A stretch of 64,000 nt of DNA from Onchidella celtica (Eukaryota > Mollusca > Gastropoda > Systellommatophora > Onchidiidae): contig OZ007569.1 of NCBI GenBank assembly GCA_963931925.1, positions 72,592,118-72,656,117 on the forward strand. The letters run 5' to 3'. This document shows positions 42,988 to 56,700 of this stretch, one piece after another. Below the pieces are notes generated by a model that was given only the letters and a program-made list of their open reading frames with translations, searched no databases and had not been told where the DNA came from. Every line of letters starts with the position of its first letter. Positions within the stretch are counted from its first letter, which is position 1. The translations under genes were made by a program, and so were the position numbers.

Positions 42988-44316
42988 ACAGTGGAGTCTG
43001 CTTAATAAAAAGTCATCAGGCAAAATGGATTATCAGAGTTCAAATCACATTTGGGGACAAGGTGGTCTAGAGGCAAGATCTCGCCTCTCATGCCAAGGGT
43101 TCCGGGTTCAAAACCCGGCCGTTGCAGGCATGTTGGAAGTTTGGGATTTTTCTCATATTTTCGTGTCCCTGATCCTATTGGGGGTAGGATCGAGTACCTA
43201 GTCTTCTCGGATGAGGGCGAAAAAATTCGGAGGGCCCATGTGCACGTTGCCCACGTTAAAGAGACCTTGGCAGTTGGAAATCGTAAAGAGCAGGCCGAAC
43301 AGGTCGCTGCCCGGGCAAAATTAAATAAAAATTCATCCCTACCATTCCCTCCCCCTCACCCCCCCCCCCCCCCTAAACAACAGCCGACCAGCGCTGCACT
43401 GTGGCGACAGCGTGCCTGTTCCAGTTGTAACTGGGCTGCAATGGCACAAAGGCAAATTTCCCAAATGGGATTAAAGAAGTATACAAATACACATTTCACA
43501 TTAGAACAGAGAAATTACCATTTCTGTGCTGGTTTCTCTGTACTGGGTGATGCACCTGCAATACACATGTAATAACTGCATCCCTTTTGGCAGACCACTC
43601 TGTTCCCCAAACACGCCCACCCACCCACAGAGACAGAGAGATGGGGAGCACCTTTATGAGGTCTTTTTTTTTTTTTTTTTTAGTATGGACCATACCATGG
43701 CCGAAGGACCAGGAAGCAGCGCTGAATGGCTGAGACCTAATTCTGGCCAGCAATCTCTCTTGCCAGTCATTGTCTGGGCCATGAATATTGAGCATAGTGC
43801 TACATGTAGTTGTCGACGACATCAATCGATAAAGAGATCCCCTATTTACTGTACAAAGGTCTGAATTCAGAAGTGTATGCCCCCTACTACCACTACTCGT
43901 GCAACACCCCAGCTGTTGGTTGACCCGCTGTCTGCAGCGTGGGCTGACCTTTACATGGTGTAAGGATGCCCTACTCATGCCACCCTCCTTCTTCCCCTTT
44001 TATGTTTCGTGCCCTGTTGCAGCATTGCTCGCTGCATTACGTTATCCCTCCCCCTCCATATGGATCATTGTTGCTTAGCTTTGTTAAAAAGGGCTTCGTT
44101 TGTGGGTACTAGGGTTTTCAGTGGGCAGGAAATTGGAAGTTACACAGGCCGTGAGCAAGCTTGATGACTTCAAATTATCAGAAATGACTGATCTGTTCGA
44201 ATTCAAATTATCTAAAAAAAAGTTCAATATTCACAAAGAAGAAGAAAAAAACAGACTTTGAAATTACTTTTATTTAAAAGAATTTGAATTATTAAAGTTT
44301 GAATTAAGTGGACTTC
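42988..44316. mobile_element. Possible decayed pogo-like element carrying a SINE
   Basis: The left end acagtggagtctgcttaata and the complement of the right end (acagtgaagtccacttaatt) are inverted repeats of the CAGTGGA type seen in pogo/Tigger elements, with TA at the left flank. No transposase is recognised. The SINE at 43053-43483 lies inside. Confidence 0.45.
43053..43483 (+). repeat. tRNA-derived SINE, near full length
   Basis: The head gggacaaggtggtctagagg resembles a tRNA with an A box, followed by a B box (gggttcaaaaccc) about 50 bp on, as in RNA polymerase III promoters. A body, a long C run and a tail (aaatgggattaaagaagtat) follow. The fragment at 1529-1768 is the same family. The 173-codon frame across it is not a gene. 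Confidence 0.85.
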
Positions 44317-45544
44317 ACTGTGTGTACATATATAAATATATAAATATTAGCAATAAACCGAAATGTAGTTATACATTGGCCCCACAGCCATGCACTACAA
44401 GAAGTGCAATCTACCATCAATCCCTCACACCAGTGTTGCATCACGTCATGGATTGGTTGGCGGAATACAGTACCAGGATAAATGCAGAAAGGATGACTGT
44501 ATTCAGTTATCTCCTGAGAAACAACCTAAGGATGGTGAAGAGTTCCACTCTAAAGAGGGTTTATTTCATGTTCTGAGTGTTAATCGCTAAGCCGCGAGTA
44601 TAAACATTCATCTAGAGGGCTGGCTGAGACCCTTGACAAACAAGATCTTAACTAACTGAGCTTTCCTCCAACCCCCATTTGCATGGACACTCTTACAGAT
44701 ATGTCCTTGAGTCGTAATCAAAATAACCAGATTTGGTAATCTTTCCCAAACACAACCACTCACTATCACAGTCTTTGTGTCAACTTTCTATAACATTATC
44801 AACTTCACTTTACACTCAGTCCTCATTCCAAGCCTATAGATCAATTTGAACATGTAAGGAACTCCCTTTTGAGGGCTATGAAGACATTGAAGAAGGATGA
44901 CAGAGAACAAGAAGCGACCACAACAAAAGCAAGGTGCACATGCCTCAGACAGTGATCCTCAGAAATCAAAGACCTTCAACACAGGAATTTCACATTGACT
45001 GCAAAATCTGAAAACTGAGATAAAATGTCAATAATGTTACCTGAAGTTTCAAGTGGACATGATAAAGACTGGAGAATAAGCACTGAGGGCCATGTACAAG
45101 AAATGTTTCAAAGTGTAGTAAGCAGCTACTCCTGCTATTACAGTACCACAATTAGCAGTCTACTAGGCTTTTTGTATATAATATATAATTATGGCCCTAA
45201 GGACTTGGTGATGTGGATACATTCAGATTCCATCATCTGACCATGTTGTAGATTGACCAGCATCACAGACCTGCAAACTAAATGAAGATTTAAAAGGGGA
45301 TACCCCAAGGGTAAGTGATTGTGTAACACACACTGAGACTTTTAATTAGTTATCATTTACATAGATACAAACCACTGTAACAGATTCCACAAACCACATT
45401 ATGTACTCTGTTTATATTAGATGTACATATACTGTCATTATGTACATATACTGTCATCAGTCTTGCACTTGACTGGACTGACCTTTATTTTCAAACCTGA
45501 CAGGAATATTTTGCAATGTATTTCTCATGTCCCTCCACTAAACA

Positions 45545-45965
45545 GGTAGAATGCGCATATCCGCCATCTTTAGTGTCTGCACCCGCACATCACCATGGTG
45601 ATTGTGGCATTGGTTTTGATTCATTGGCTGATATGCACTGCAAGCACGGGAGGTGCCGCGAACCAACTAGCAGTGAGCTAGAAGTAGGTCGCTACAGTAG
45701 ACAATGGCACATGTGTACATGTTCAATGGGAGACGTTCGGTCAATTCTTTCACTTCCTTTCCCTTATTTACACAGATGGTAGGGAATCTGACCAGCTTTA
45801 ATCATCCTTTCCATCCCTGTCATACCAATCAACTACAATGCATCTAGCAGGCATTTTGACTGCTTAGACATATCTTGAAGTTACATTAATCAGCTGATCC
45901 ACCGGCCATATTTAGTGTCGGACGAACAAAACAAAAACATTCTGTGATGTCATGCGCATTCTACC
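45545..45965 (-). mobile_element. Short THAP-derived inverted-repeat element, copy 2 (421 bp)
   Basis: Collinear with 18323-18741 over its whole length, with ends ggtagaatgcgcatat and atgcgcattctacc. On the minus strand the THAP start is still visible (MPARCIVVD, then DRDGKDD) but the second cysteine is tryptophan and a stop follows. Non-functional. Confidence 0.8.
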
Positions 45966-47602
45966 AATACAGAGCTTGTCTATACGATCTACAATTTATG
46001 GCAGTTGCAAGGTTTGGCATTATGATCTCAACAGATACAATATAAAAACCCCTGAAAAAAAATCAGATGAGATACAAACAAGCTCCATTAATGATAAACA
46101 TGGAACTTCTTTGTTTACATGACCCCCCCTCCCCTCCCCACAAATGACATTATAGAATCAGACTTTTTCCTCAAGTAAAGATCAGATCACTTTATCTGTG
46201 GGAATGTCCCTGACTGCTGCTGCCTACTACATCACACAGCTGTTGCTGAGTACAATGCTAATCTAATACATGTACTGCTCTTTCTCCTATATCAAACCTA
46301 CACGTATGCTCCAAACATGAGATGTAACTGTTGCCAGGAGGCAGATCTGCAGCATCTAATAGTTGGACAATCTTGAACACATTTAATAAAACTAATATGA
46401 TGACATAATACATCTTTTCGCTCTTTTGATTTGTTTGTTTGCTCAGGGCATGCAAAAGTTGCAGTGAAACAGTTTGTAACATCGTCCACTTGCAGTCATT
46501 CTCACAAGACACAACAGCTCCACTTTTGTGAGATTCCTAAAGCTTGTAGTTAATTATGCCAGCAGGACCTATAGAAGTTTTCTGAGTGAAAAATGTTTTG
46601 CCATCCTTGTAAAAATTTGGCAAAATTTTCCTAGAAAACCCCCTAGAATCTTGGAAAAATGTAAGTTTTGTGAGTGCTATGATCCTTGTGTTTGCTTGAT
46701 CTTATCTCAGTATCCAGCAAAGACATACCCAGTTCTACTTTTTAAGTGTACCGAAGCAAGACGCAAGTTTTTTGCATGACATCAGTTTACAGTATTTCCT
46801 TGCAGCTAATGGAACTGCCTGTGTTAGTGTTGTGTCTTGTAATTGTTAAGAAACTTCCAACTTGACACTTTATTTTGACTTTACTTTCCTGATCCAGTGG
46901 CCATCGAAGTCTGAGTACTTTGCCTGTTGATATGGCAAATAGCAAAGAATTTGCAGATTTTCAGCAACTGTGTTGTCTGCAAAGGGCGTTTTCCCAACAT
47001 CTGGTGAGGTGGTAGACAGGTATTGCCCCAGCCTGGAACAAAAATCCACTTGAGATCAAGGAAATGTGTATTTGACTTTCTATCTCCATTTCTGTTGGAC
47101 GCTGTTCTTTCCTCATCTGCACCGAGTTGTCCTGCTCCAGTTTGGACGGTTATGTTTCCCTGAAGTTTAATGCTGATCCCCGGACTACTTGAAAATTTCA
47201 CAAACTACAACTGCTTGAAGCAAACTTATCTTTGACTTATTCTCCAGTGTGAAAAAAAAAAAAAAAACATTAAATATCAAAATTACAATGAATTCCCACC
47301 TCAGATAGTTGACTACCATCAGACCTTAATTCAAATATCTGAAAAACAGTGGAAAGTGATCTGGATCGAATTAAAATCTTGGGACTTCATTCAATGAATT
47401 CAGTGGGTCAGAGCATTCATCACATGGATGAGATGTTCAAGACTCCATTCCCATGTTTTCTTTGTTTGTTTGCCCTTTGAGCAATGTCAGTGGAAAATTC
47501 TCTCTGTCTCAGTAATGCCACTATAAGTGGTAATGATGATCACAGCTCAGAACTGACAGTCACTATGACTTTGGAGTGTGGACTTTGGCTGTACTGATTT
47601 CG
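45966..47602. other. Sequence downstream of VPS54, including its 3' UTR
   Basis: No exon recognised. The VPS54 3' UTR runs leftward from 47603. A minus-strand AATAAA (tttatt on the plus strand near 46869) is a candidate polyadenylation signal, but it is unproven and about 730 bp from the stop. Confidence 0.4.
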
Positions 47603-47705
47603 TCACCTGATGTCCCATACTGCTTTTGTGTTAGTGACCAAGTTCTCCAGACCAGACAGGGTGTTGAAATTGCCAGTGTAGAAGACTAGATCAGATATCA
47701 CAAGT
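47603..47705 (-). CDS. VPS54: VPS54 last coding exon
   Basis: Acceptor atatccccag; 33 codons plus TGA. Encodes LVISDLVFYTGNFNTLSGLE and NLVTNTKAVWDIR, matching the family's C-terminal VAFYTGNLQAL...IW pattern, though the final helix is diverged. The split glycine codon joins exactly to the preceding exon. Confidence 0.92.
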
Positions 47706-50700
47706 CTGGGGATATGACATGGACATACTTCAATGGGAAATTCATACAGTATTCATTGTCAGAGGAAATTCATTACATCTAACAAGTAGACTGAAGCGAC
47801 GGGGCAGACAGACCTACAGTCATCCGACAACCACAATATTGTCCCAACACTGCTTTATTCTATCTCCACTTTTTCCGATAACCACAATATTGTCTCAACA
47901 CTGATTTATTCTATCTCCACTTTTTCCGACAACCACAATATTATTGTCCCAACACTGATTTATTCTACCTCCACTTTTTCCGACAACCACAATATTGTCT
48001 CAACACTGCTTTATTCTATCTCCACTTTTTCCGACAACCACAATATTGTCTCAACACTGATTTATTCTATCTCCACTTTTTCCGACCACCACAATATTGT
48101 CCCAACACTGCTTTATTCTATCTCCACTTTTTCCGACCACCACAATATTGTCCCAATACCACTTTATTCTATCTCCACTTTTTACAAAAATTCAGGTAAA
48201 GCCATAATATGGCATACCAAAGTGTATTCTATCATACATATAAAAAAGGTCATGAAGATATCTCACCTCTCGGAACAGATTTTATAGTGTTACAAAGTTT
48301 ATCTAATACTTTGTAAAGTCTAACTATAAAACTTAACATGAAATTTCCTCCACACATGCTGATGTGGCAGTACTAAGGCAACAATAAAACAGGCTGACAT
48401 TCATCAAAATGATATTCCCATGACTGACGGAAGACAGATATGATTTATTATATACTCATGATCAAAAGAAACGCGAAAACTTTCATGATTATTTTCTCAT
48501 AGAATAATGTAATCTGTCATAAAAATATCCTATTCATTCGACACCAGAGAGATCACGGCAACGTTTACAAGCAAAGGAATTTAGGTCACTCTCTAATTTT
48601 GAGAGTTATGCCCCTTGAAGTTTTGTTGACGCAAAAGCACGTGGGAGTATGAACGTTGCATGAAAAGTGCATAACAAAAGATGATTAGTACTCACTCAGA
48701 CATGGGTATAAAAGGGAAACTCAAATGAATTAAGCCACAACAACGATGCCTCACTTAAGTGTGGAAAATCAAGAAAGAGCTATAGGGCGATTAGAGGCGG
48801 AAGATCGACCAGAGGTGGTTGCGACGGTCTTATGTGTCCATATCTCGACAATTTATCGCCTTCGAGAAAGTTTTCAGCAAAATCACTCAATAACAGACAG
48901 GCTGAGAAGTGGCAGCCCGCAGATAACGGATGCACGTGCAGATCGCCAATTTATTCGTCACCATGTGACCGATCGCTTTACTACTGCAGCAGAGACCGCT
49001 AGAAACCTTATTGGTGTGCATGGACAACGCATCAGTCGACATACTGTGCGCCACCGACTGCCCGACCAGAATCTTCAATGTCGGCGACCATATGGAGGAG
49101 CTATTCCTCCTCAGCATCACCTGGATCGTCTTAACTGGGCGCAAAGGCACATAAACTGGTGCATGAGAGAGTGGTCGAGAATCCTGTTCACCGATGAGAG
49201 CCTCTTTTGCATAGACAATGCAAACAACAGATTCCAAGTGTATCGTCGGACAGGAGAACGTTTCTTGGATGAGTGTGTTTTGGAAAGGGACAGATGGGGA
49301 GGACTTCAAGTGATGCTGTGGGGTGGAATTGCTCAAAACCAGATCATAGGGCCAGTATTCTTCCAAAATCAAGGCTAAGGACGTTGAAATGGAGTCACTG
49401 CGCAGCGCCACATCAAAGAAATTCTGAGACCACACATTGTCCCCTTTTTCTATCGACATGCAAACTTCACTTTACCACAAGATAATATACGGGCGCACAC
49501 TTCAAGAGCTACGCAAGACTTTCTACAACGCCATGGAATCCCTCTTCTGCCAGATCCAGCCCGCAGCCCGGATTTGAATCCCATAGAACATCTTTGGGAT
49601 GAATTGGAAAGGCGCCTCAAGGGGAGACAACCACGGCCTAGAACAGCCCAGGAGCTTCAGGCAGCTCTACTGGATGAATGGAGAAATGTTCCTAGGCACC
49701 TCACTAACAATCTTGTGGCGTCTATGTACCAGAGATGCAACGCAGTCATCCAGGCAAATGGTGGTCACATACAATATTGACTTCCTGTATTGAGTGACAC
49801 GTGAGTAGTTGGTTGGATTTAAAGAGGCAATAGTAAAACTAATCTACCTTTAATGCTCTTTACTTCACTGAATTTGTTTGCCAAACCTTTGTCATGGAAA
49901 GATAGCCTGGGGCCTATAATGATACATGGCATTTACATGAAATATTATTTTCGCGTTTCTTTTGATCATGAGTATATATCAGGCAGACAAAATACAAGTA
50001 AACCTTCATCAAATCAACGCTCTTCAGTCTGAAAGGCTACAAAACAATACTGTTGTAACTTATAAAAGTCTGAATGAGACAATCACATAAACAGTGGATG
50101 AACAGATGAGTCAAGAAATGCTTAGAGCTCCTCCTTACCCACACTGTGGCCCTCCATCATTAGCTACTCCCAGCACAACCAACCTTCGGCCCAGCTGTCG
50201 CATGAAGGAGTCATTCATCCGCTGGAACAAATTCTGAAACAGAAAACAGACAACTCAGATGACTGACAATGACATATCAGTGTCTCCCTGCAACATGAAA
50301 ACTAACTCTGATCTAAAAGAACTCAGCTTATTATGGCCAATGGAGAAGCATATCGATTATCTTTAGGGATCCCTCGATTTTATTTTCAACAGTTTTACAA
50401 CAGCAACGAATAGACTTTTTCTCCCCCATTCTGGCCTGGAGTTATAGTTTATACCAAGTTACACTGTTTCTTTTGAACAGATTATATTGCTACAAAAACA
50501 CTCTGTTATAAACTTTAAACATCTGCAAGACAAACAAGCTAACAATGCAAATTCACATGAAAATGACAATGCACTGTATTTGCCTCTGATCCTTTTTTTC
50601 ACACATGCATGAGCCCATGACATCATCACTTCCTGTTACTTGTTTTGAATTCAGAAAGGCCTGGGCTAGACTGTCCATGCCGAATGGAAAATAACCTGGG

Positions 50701-53700
50701 CACACTTTCATTACTAACGATGTCGGGTACTCCAGCTTTTATTATAAATTTACATTGACACTGGAGACTCAAGATCAACATGACAATTTTGCCACAACAA
50801 AGTAAATTTTACGAACTGCACTACTTGCAACAAAGTCACTACACTGGATACTGACCCGAATCTGAGGTAGAGGCAGAATTCCCACCAAAGCTTCATGTAA
50901 CTTGGCCAACTGTTTACAGATTGTGCGGAAACACTGAGATGGCATGGGCGCTTTCACTTCATACTGGGGACAGAAATATACAAGACTACTTAGTGTTACA
51001 GCAATTTAATTTCAGGTTGTTTTTGAAACACAAGCAGATAGATGTCTAATTGCCAAGTTTGCAAACAGGAGGGCCTAGATTTCACAGCTAAAGACATCAA
51101 CTCTACTCCGAAGAAAGCCAATTATCCAGCAAGGAAGAAAACAGATACCAGCAAAGAAAGAGAAATTGAGAGAAACAGAGAGGGCCCAACGGACCATGAC
51201 AGAGATACAAATCCTCACGTGCTGGTGTGTCAACAATTTTCTCATTCTACAGAACTTTTACACATTGTCCATCACTTTTGTTATTCCTGAATGTAGCAAA
51301 AACACTTCTGCTCATAACTTCAAAACTATTACAGATATTGACAGGTCACTGTGTGAGAATACAGATCTCAGCACCAGCAATGATAAGGCAGTCAATTCAC
51401 CAAAATGATCGACGGGCCAGTAAGTGAGATGGATGACCAAATATACAGATGGAAGAAATTAGTAAGGAAATAGGGGAGGGAACAACACTCAACTAAAGGA
51501 TTGAGAGAATGGAAATAGAGAGGAAAGTAGACATGATGAGAATTGATCCCCTCATGAAAGAATGAACCGAGATGAAGGGACAGACAGACAGACTGGTGGG
51601 AGTGAGAGACAGACAGGAAGACAAAGACTGAAATTTATAAAGACAAACCAAAAAACACAAAAACATCAGCCCACCTTTGCTAACTGAGCTTCTGCCATGT
51701 TCTCAGAGATGGAAATCAGCTTGAGGTTAATCTCTTCTATGTGGTCATCGTAATCCTGGAAACATAAACATTGAATCTCGTTTTGACTCAAACTTTACTT
51801 GGCTGAATCTCTCAGTATATGCAGGGGTGACCAGGTTTAATTATGATTTAGGGGCTGTTCAAATATGATATCACACTTTTTGGGGGGATTTTCAGACCCC
51901 CCCCCCCTTCTCACACTTCCTCACATTTTTGCCAGACCCCCCCCACCCTGTGATATCACACATTTGACAATATATAAGACATTATACGTTAAATGTTAGA
52001 CTACTTCGAAATAGTAAAATGCATTGATAAATTAAAGACACAAAGGCATATTTGGCATAGAAATAGCTGAGACAATTTATTTAAAATTGAAATTTAAATA
52101 ATCCTTTGTTGATAAGAATTTCTCGTAAAAAAAAATCGGGGGCTTTACCGCAGAGTGACTTCCCCTTAAGGTCTTGACACTTTTTTGTAGGTAAAGGCTA
52201 GGTAGGCCCCAAAAAGTGTTGCCACTCTTTTTTTTCCACAAATAAATTTAGTTTTCTTGAATGGATTTAGAGAAGATCTAGTTTTTTCAGCATATTCAGT
52301 GTTCTCTTTATTGCGTTGACTTATTTGACTTAAAACAGCATGATAAAATCATCTAAATACATTTATGAGTTTTTATTACAAAATTTAAATTACACAACTA
52401 AAACATCCCTAAAAACACTATATTTAGTTGTAAAAGAAACTAAGAGTGCCAACACTTTTTTGGGCCTACCTACTACCTGGACATTTTGCTAGATCTATAT
52501 CTTTAAAAACAAATTCCTAAGAAATCACAACATACAACAGGATTTTGCCATAGTCTATAGGCCTATATAACTATAAGTATATGAACTCTCTAATTGCCTA
52601 GAGATTTGTGATTATCTGGAAGGAAAGATCTAGATCTAATCTAGACTGTAGGCAATGGGGAGCATGGAATGTATTAAAGAAGAAAAAGAAATAGCTGTAC
52701 TGTAGGTATTCAAATGGAAATTGACATACAACAACTACACAAATAACCTAGATTCTAGATATACTTACACGAGAGCAAATGAAAGTTAGTTTGAAATGTT
52801 TAAAAAATCTTAGTTTTCAATCTATTTCTAATACACTGAAGTAGGCTAAAAGGTGTGATATCACTTTTCCATGAGACCCCCCCCCCCCCCCCTTCCTCAC
52901 ATTTTTGCCAGAACCCCCCCCCCCCCCCCCCCCTCCAGGCGTGATATCATATTTGAACGGCCCCTTAATGATCACTAGTGGCACTTAGCAAGTGACTGGG
53001 TTTAATACCGCCCTATCACCATTCCTGGGGCTTCCCTGGTCAAGAACTGACCAGCATAATTTAACAATTTTTTGTGTATACTCTACAGCAATATGAGTTT
53101 TTGGAGAATATCACAAAATTTCAAGTCAATGAAGTAATATTAGTAGTGGTTTGAAACTGCTGCAGGACTGTATAAGACATGCTCAACACTGCATGGGTTA
53201 AATAATCTCCAACCGCCATCATTCTGGAAAAACACATTTTCACCAAATATTTAACTGGTAATCTTCACCTTTAACAAAGCAAAGACTCTAAGACTGGCTA
53301 AAAACTGCACTCCACAGCATAATCACATCTCTGTCAATGACTATTACATTAAAATGCGGCAAACAAAAAAGGGGGTGGGGAAGGGGGTTTGTATGCCGTA
53401 AAATTCCTTACAGAAATAAACATTGAATTCCAAAAGAATTAGAAATGGACGTGGAAAAAAAGAAGCTTTCAGTAATTAAAGACCCTCTGGTTAAAAAAGC
53501 TGACATAAATTGAAACAATATTTGGTAAAAAAGAAATGACTGAATATCAAATTAGTTGTGTTTGGACACAGGGAAAAAGGCCAATCTCTTTCAATAGTAC
53601 AGCACATTTCCTGATTTAGGGACCCATACATGTAAACACAATTCCACCATCTGTTTGAGATTCCTTTTCTGAATTTTACTGAAAACTGATTTACTCTTTC

Positions 53701-56700
53701 AATCCACTCACCTTGGTTATCTTTTCAAAGTTTTTGAGCATGTGCCTATTTTTGGCAGGTAAAGTTTGCTGAAAGTGGTCACAAACTTGTGGAATGAAAT
53801 GTACAACCAGCTGGAGACAGCGAGACGCCAGGCCTGGGGAATACACAACAAAACACAACACGTTCCTTTCTGTCATGTGCACAAATCTGCAGTATCAGCG
53901 GCTGGTCACAATCCCATCAATCATCGTCATCATGATAAACATTTAAAGTGACATAAAATCAACCTTCACATCCAATTCCAGTGGAATGGACAAAAAATGT
54001 TCAGATTTTAAAAACAGGTAAAAATTCTCCAAAATTACTTTGCGAACATTAGATCAAATTAAAAATTGGGCTTATAGCCCTCCTGCGACCACTGTGGTTT
54101 TTATGATATTTCGTCAATAACATTAGATCAACATGTTATGCTCTGCAACAACACCGAGCAACATCGTTTTGTCTGGAAGGCAAAGCTAGATAAGAGCAGA
54201 TGATAGATCTTTGACCACTGGTGAGTTACAGCTCATCACACTAAGCATACGAAGAGTGGGCTCAGTGGACTGCGGAAGAAACTATCAACCAAGTTTCAAA
54301 GGTCAGAAAGGACATATCCAGCGACACATTGTGGAGTGCTGTGGTCATCCACTGCCTCTTGAACTACTTCCAGCCAACCCTTGTCTTACCACGGGCTCAG
54401 AGAGGTCAGGATGAGAGAGTGAGGTCCATACTTTGAGCAACTCTCCTTCACTTTAATCAAATTCACAAGCAAAGGTCATGAGATCAATTTAGAAAGTCAC
54501 CTCGAAACAGTGTACAGATGACCAACTCCATCTGAAGATAGCCCAGTTGAGCTGGTTAGAGTCAACCTTATAAACAATGACCAAAAAAAACTTACCCAAA
54601 TTACGAGTTGATATTGTCTTGAGTCCAACTAACTGGCGGGCACCTGCTCCTATCAACAGCTGACATGTGCGGGAGTTAAACATCTGTGGATACCAGTCAT
54701 AAAGAACTATATCACTGAACATCTGCAATCACCATATTCACAGTTACAGGTAATACTGCATTGGCAATTCCCACATTATGAGACTTCGCATGACTGAAAA
54801 CACTCATACATACCTGCCAACTTTCCAAAACCCCAAAAACCAAATGATGATATCGACCAAAAAAAAATAATAAAATTGAGTTGAACATAGGTCAGAGTTT
54901 GTCGCCCCAGTACTGCTAGTTCTATCTCCACATTGGCATGTTTTCAGAAAATACCCTGCAAAGGTTTGTAGTTAAATTTTACAGTGTTAGAACAACTTTT
55001 TAACACTTTAAAATCTACTCCCAGAGATGAGATATCTTCGTGATTTTTACAGAAATAATACAACACACTTTGTTATGCAGTCATGTGGTCTTACCTCAAT
55101 TTTTGTAAAAAAAAAAAAAAAAAAAAAAAAATGGAGTTGAAACACAGAAGTACTGATGAGATGAGTTGTGTATGCAAGTTCCCTACCTTGAGTAAATCAA
55201 TGAGTCGTGTAAGAAGATCAGGAGTAGCAGATGGAATATCTACCACACACTGACAGTATTCTACCATCATCTTCACCAACATCAGCACGGTTCTGAAATA
55301 AGAAAGACACAGAATCTTCCCCCATTAAACTTATTTAATCACACTGCTAAAAATTCATCTTTCTGTTTCAAATCTTGATTTGACTTTGCATTCCGACATT
55401 TATTGAGCATGAAATGATTAAAAAAAAATCAGGGTAGTGGGGAAGCAGCATAACTCTGCTGGCAGTGACTGAAACTTACATCACTGTAATTCTCACAAGT
55501 CTCCCATTTGTTGGGGTTAAAAAGTCACAAATGAATAGAGCAAAGGTTCTTTCTAATTCTGCCAATTGAATCTACTATAAAAGACTAGTCAGACAAAGTC
55601 TTGTTTCCCTAAGCATCTGCCTATACCCGAGTCAGTGTGAGTGTTAGTCTGAATACAAAATCACCAAAGTCCAGGGCTGTCAGTGGAAAATGAACTTGGC
55701 GCAGCAGAATACTATATATGCACATGACTGTCTCTCACTTGAGCATATAATATAAAATTAAAACAATAAGCCATTTGACTTGACAATTCTTGCTGTTTCA
55801 TAGATGAAATTATAATTTCAAAATCCCTTTCTTTCATTGATTACAGTTCTGTTCAAGATACAATGTATTTGGTTGTAAATTGATATTGAAGAAACAGATA
55901 TTTCAATGTGGATGATCAGACATTCCTCAACTGCAGATTTTTGCAGATTTGCAGAACTCTTGACAGCCCTGAAAGTCTCCTAGAAATAGTGGAACTTCCT
56001 TATAACGAGAGGTCATTTGCACCAAAATTGTCTCGTTATACCTGAGGTCTCGCTATTCCAAGAAAGAGTACAAAATGCAAGGCAAGGGATTAGAATGCCC
56101 CACAATTTTTTATGGTTACCTCCCTTGTTACCATGCCGGTGCACCAACGTACATAATATCAAACTGACAGCAGACCTCAGCCTTCATGTCGGTACTGTTT
56201 TGTTTTGTTTTTTTTTCCTTTTTGTGCTGACGTTTTGATCAAATTACATGCTGTTATTTCAGTATTTTTATTATATAGCTCACATAGCAGAAAAAACGAG
56301 GATTTAAAATGTTCTCGCTGTCGGCAAGGTCTCTCCATTAGCAGTGCCGTTAAATGTGATGGCCCACTGTCCCTATAATATGCCACAGAACAGACTAAGT
56401 GAAATATGTTAAGACATAAATAATAGATCTTTTTTTTCTTTTTGAAACCTAGTCAAAGTATGAACTCAAGGCAGGTACAGTTTGCAGACTATATCATAGC
56501 AGACAATACTTTGCTGGGTGTATCAAACAAAGGTAGCCAAGATGGGTAGCTGGGTGTCAAAGATATAATTGACAGACAAATCATGACCTAAGCTATGTGA
56601 CATATTGTTGAAATGACAGATAGAACCATATTCTTCTCACATCACAAAATACACACAGAGACAGCTGGCTGTTCGAGACATCACAGTCGGACACATAAGA

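Noticed and set aside
43053..43125. tRNA gene
   Set aside because: A and B box-like sequences are present, but the sequence continues into the SINE body shared with 1529-1768 and I cannot fold a proper acceptor and anticodon arm.
43051..43572. 173-codon open frame
   Set aside because: It lies across the tRNA-derived SINE and its C run; composition follows the SINE, not a protein.
46881..47201. 106-codon minus-strand frame left of VPS54
   Set aside because: I first tested it as the last VPS54 exon, but the real last exon at 47603-47705 fits phase and homology; this frame shows neither.
47824..48183. CRISPR-like array
   Set aside because: Units are uniform 51-bp tandem repeats with no variable spacers, in an animal intron.
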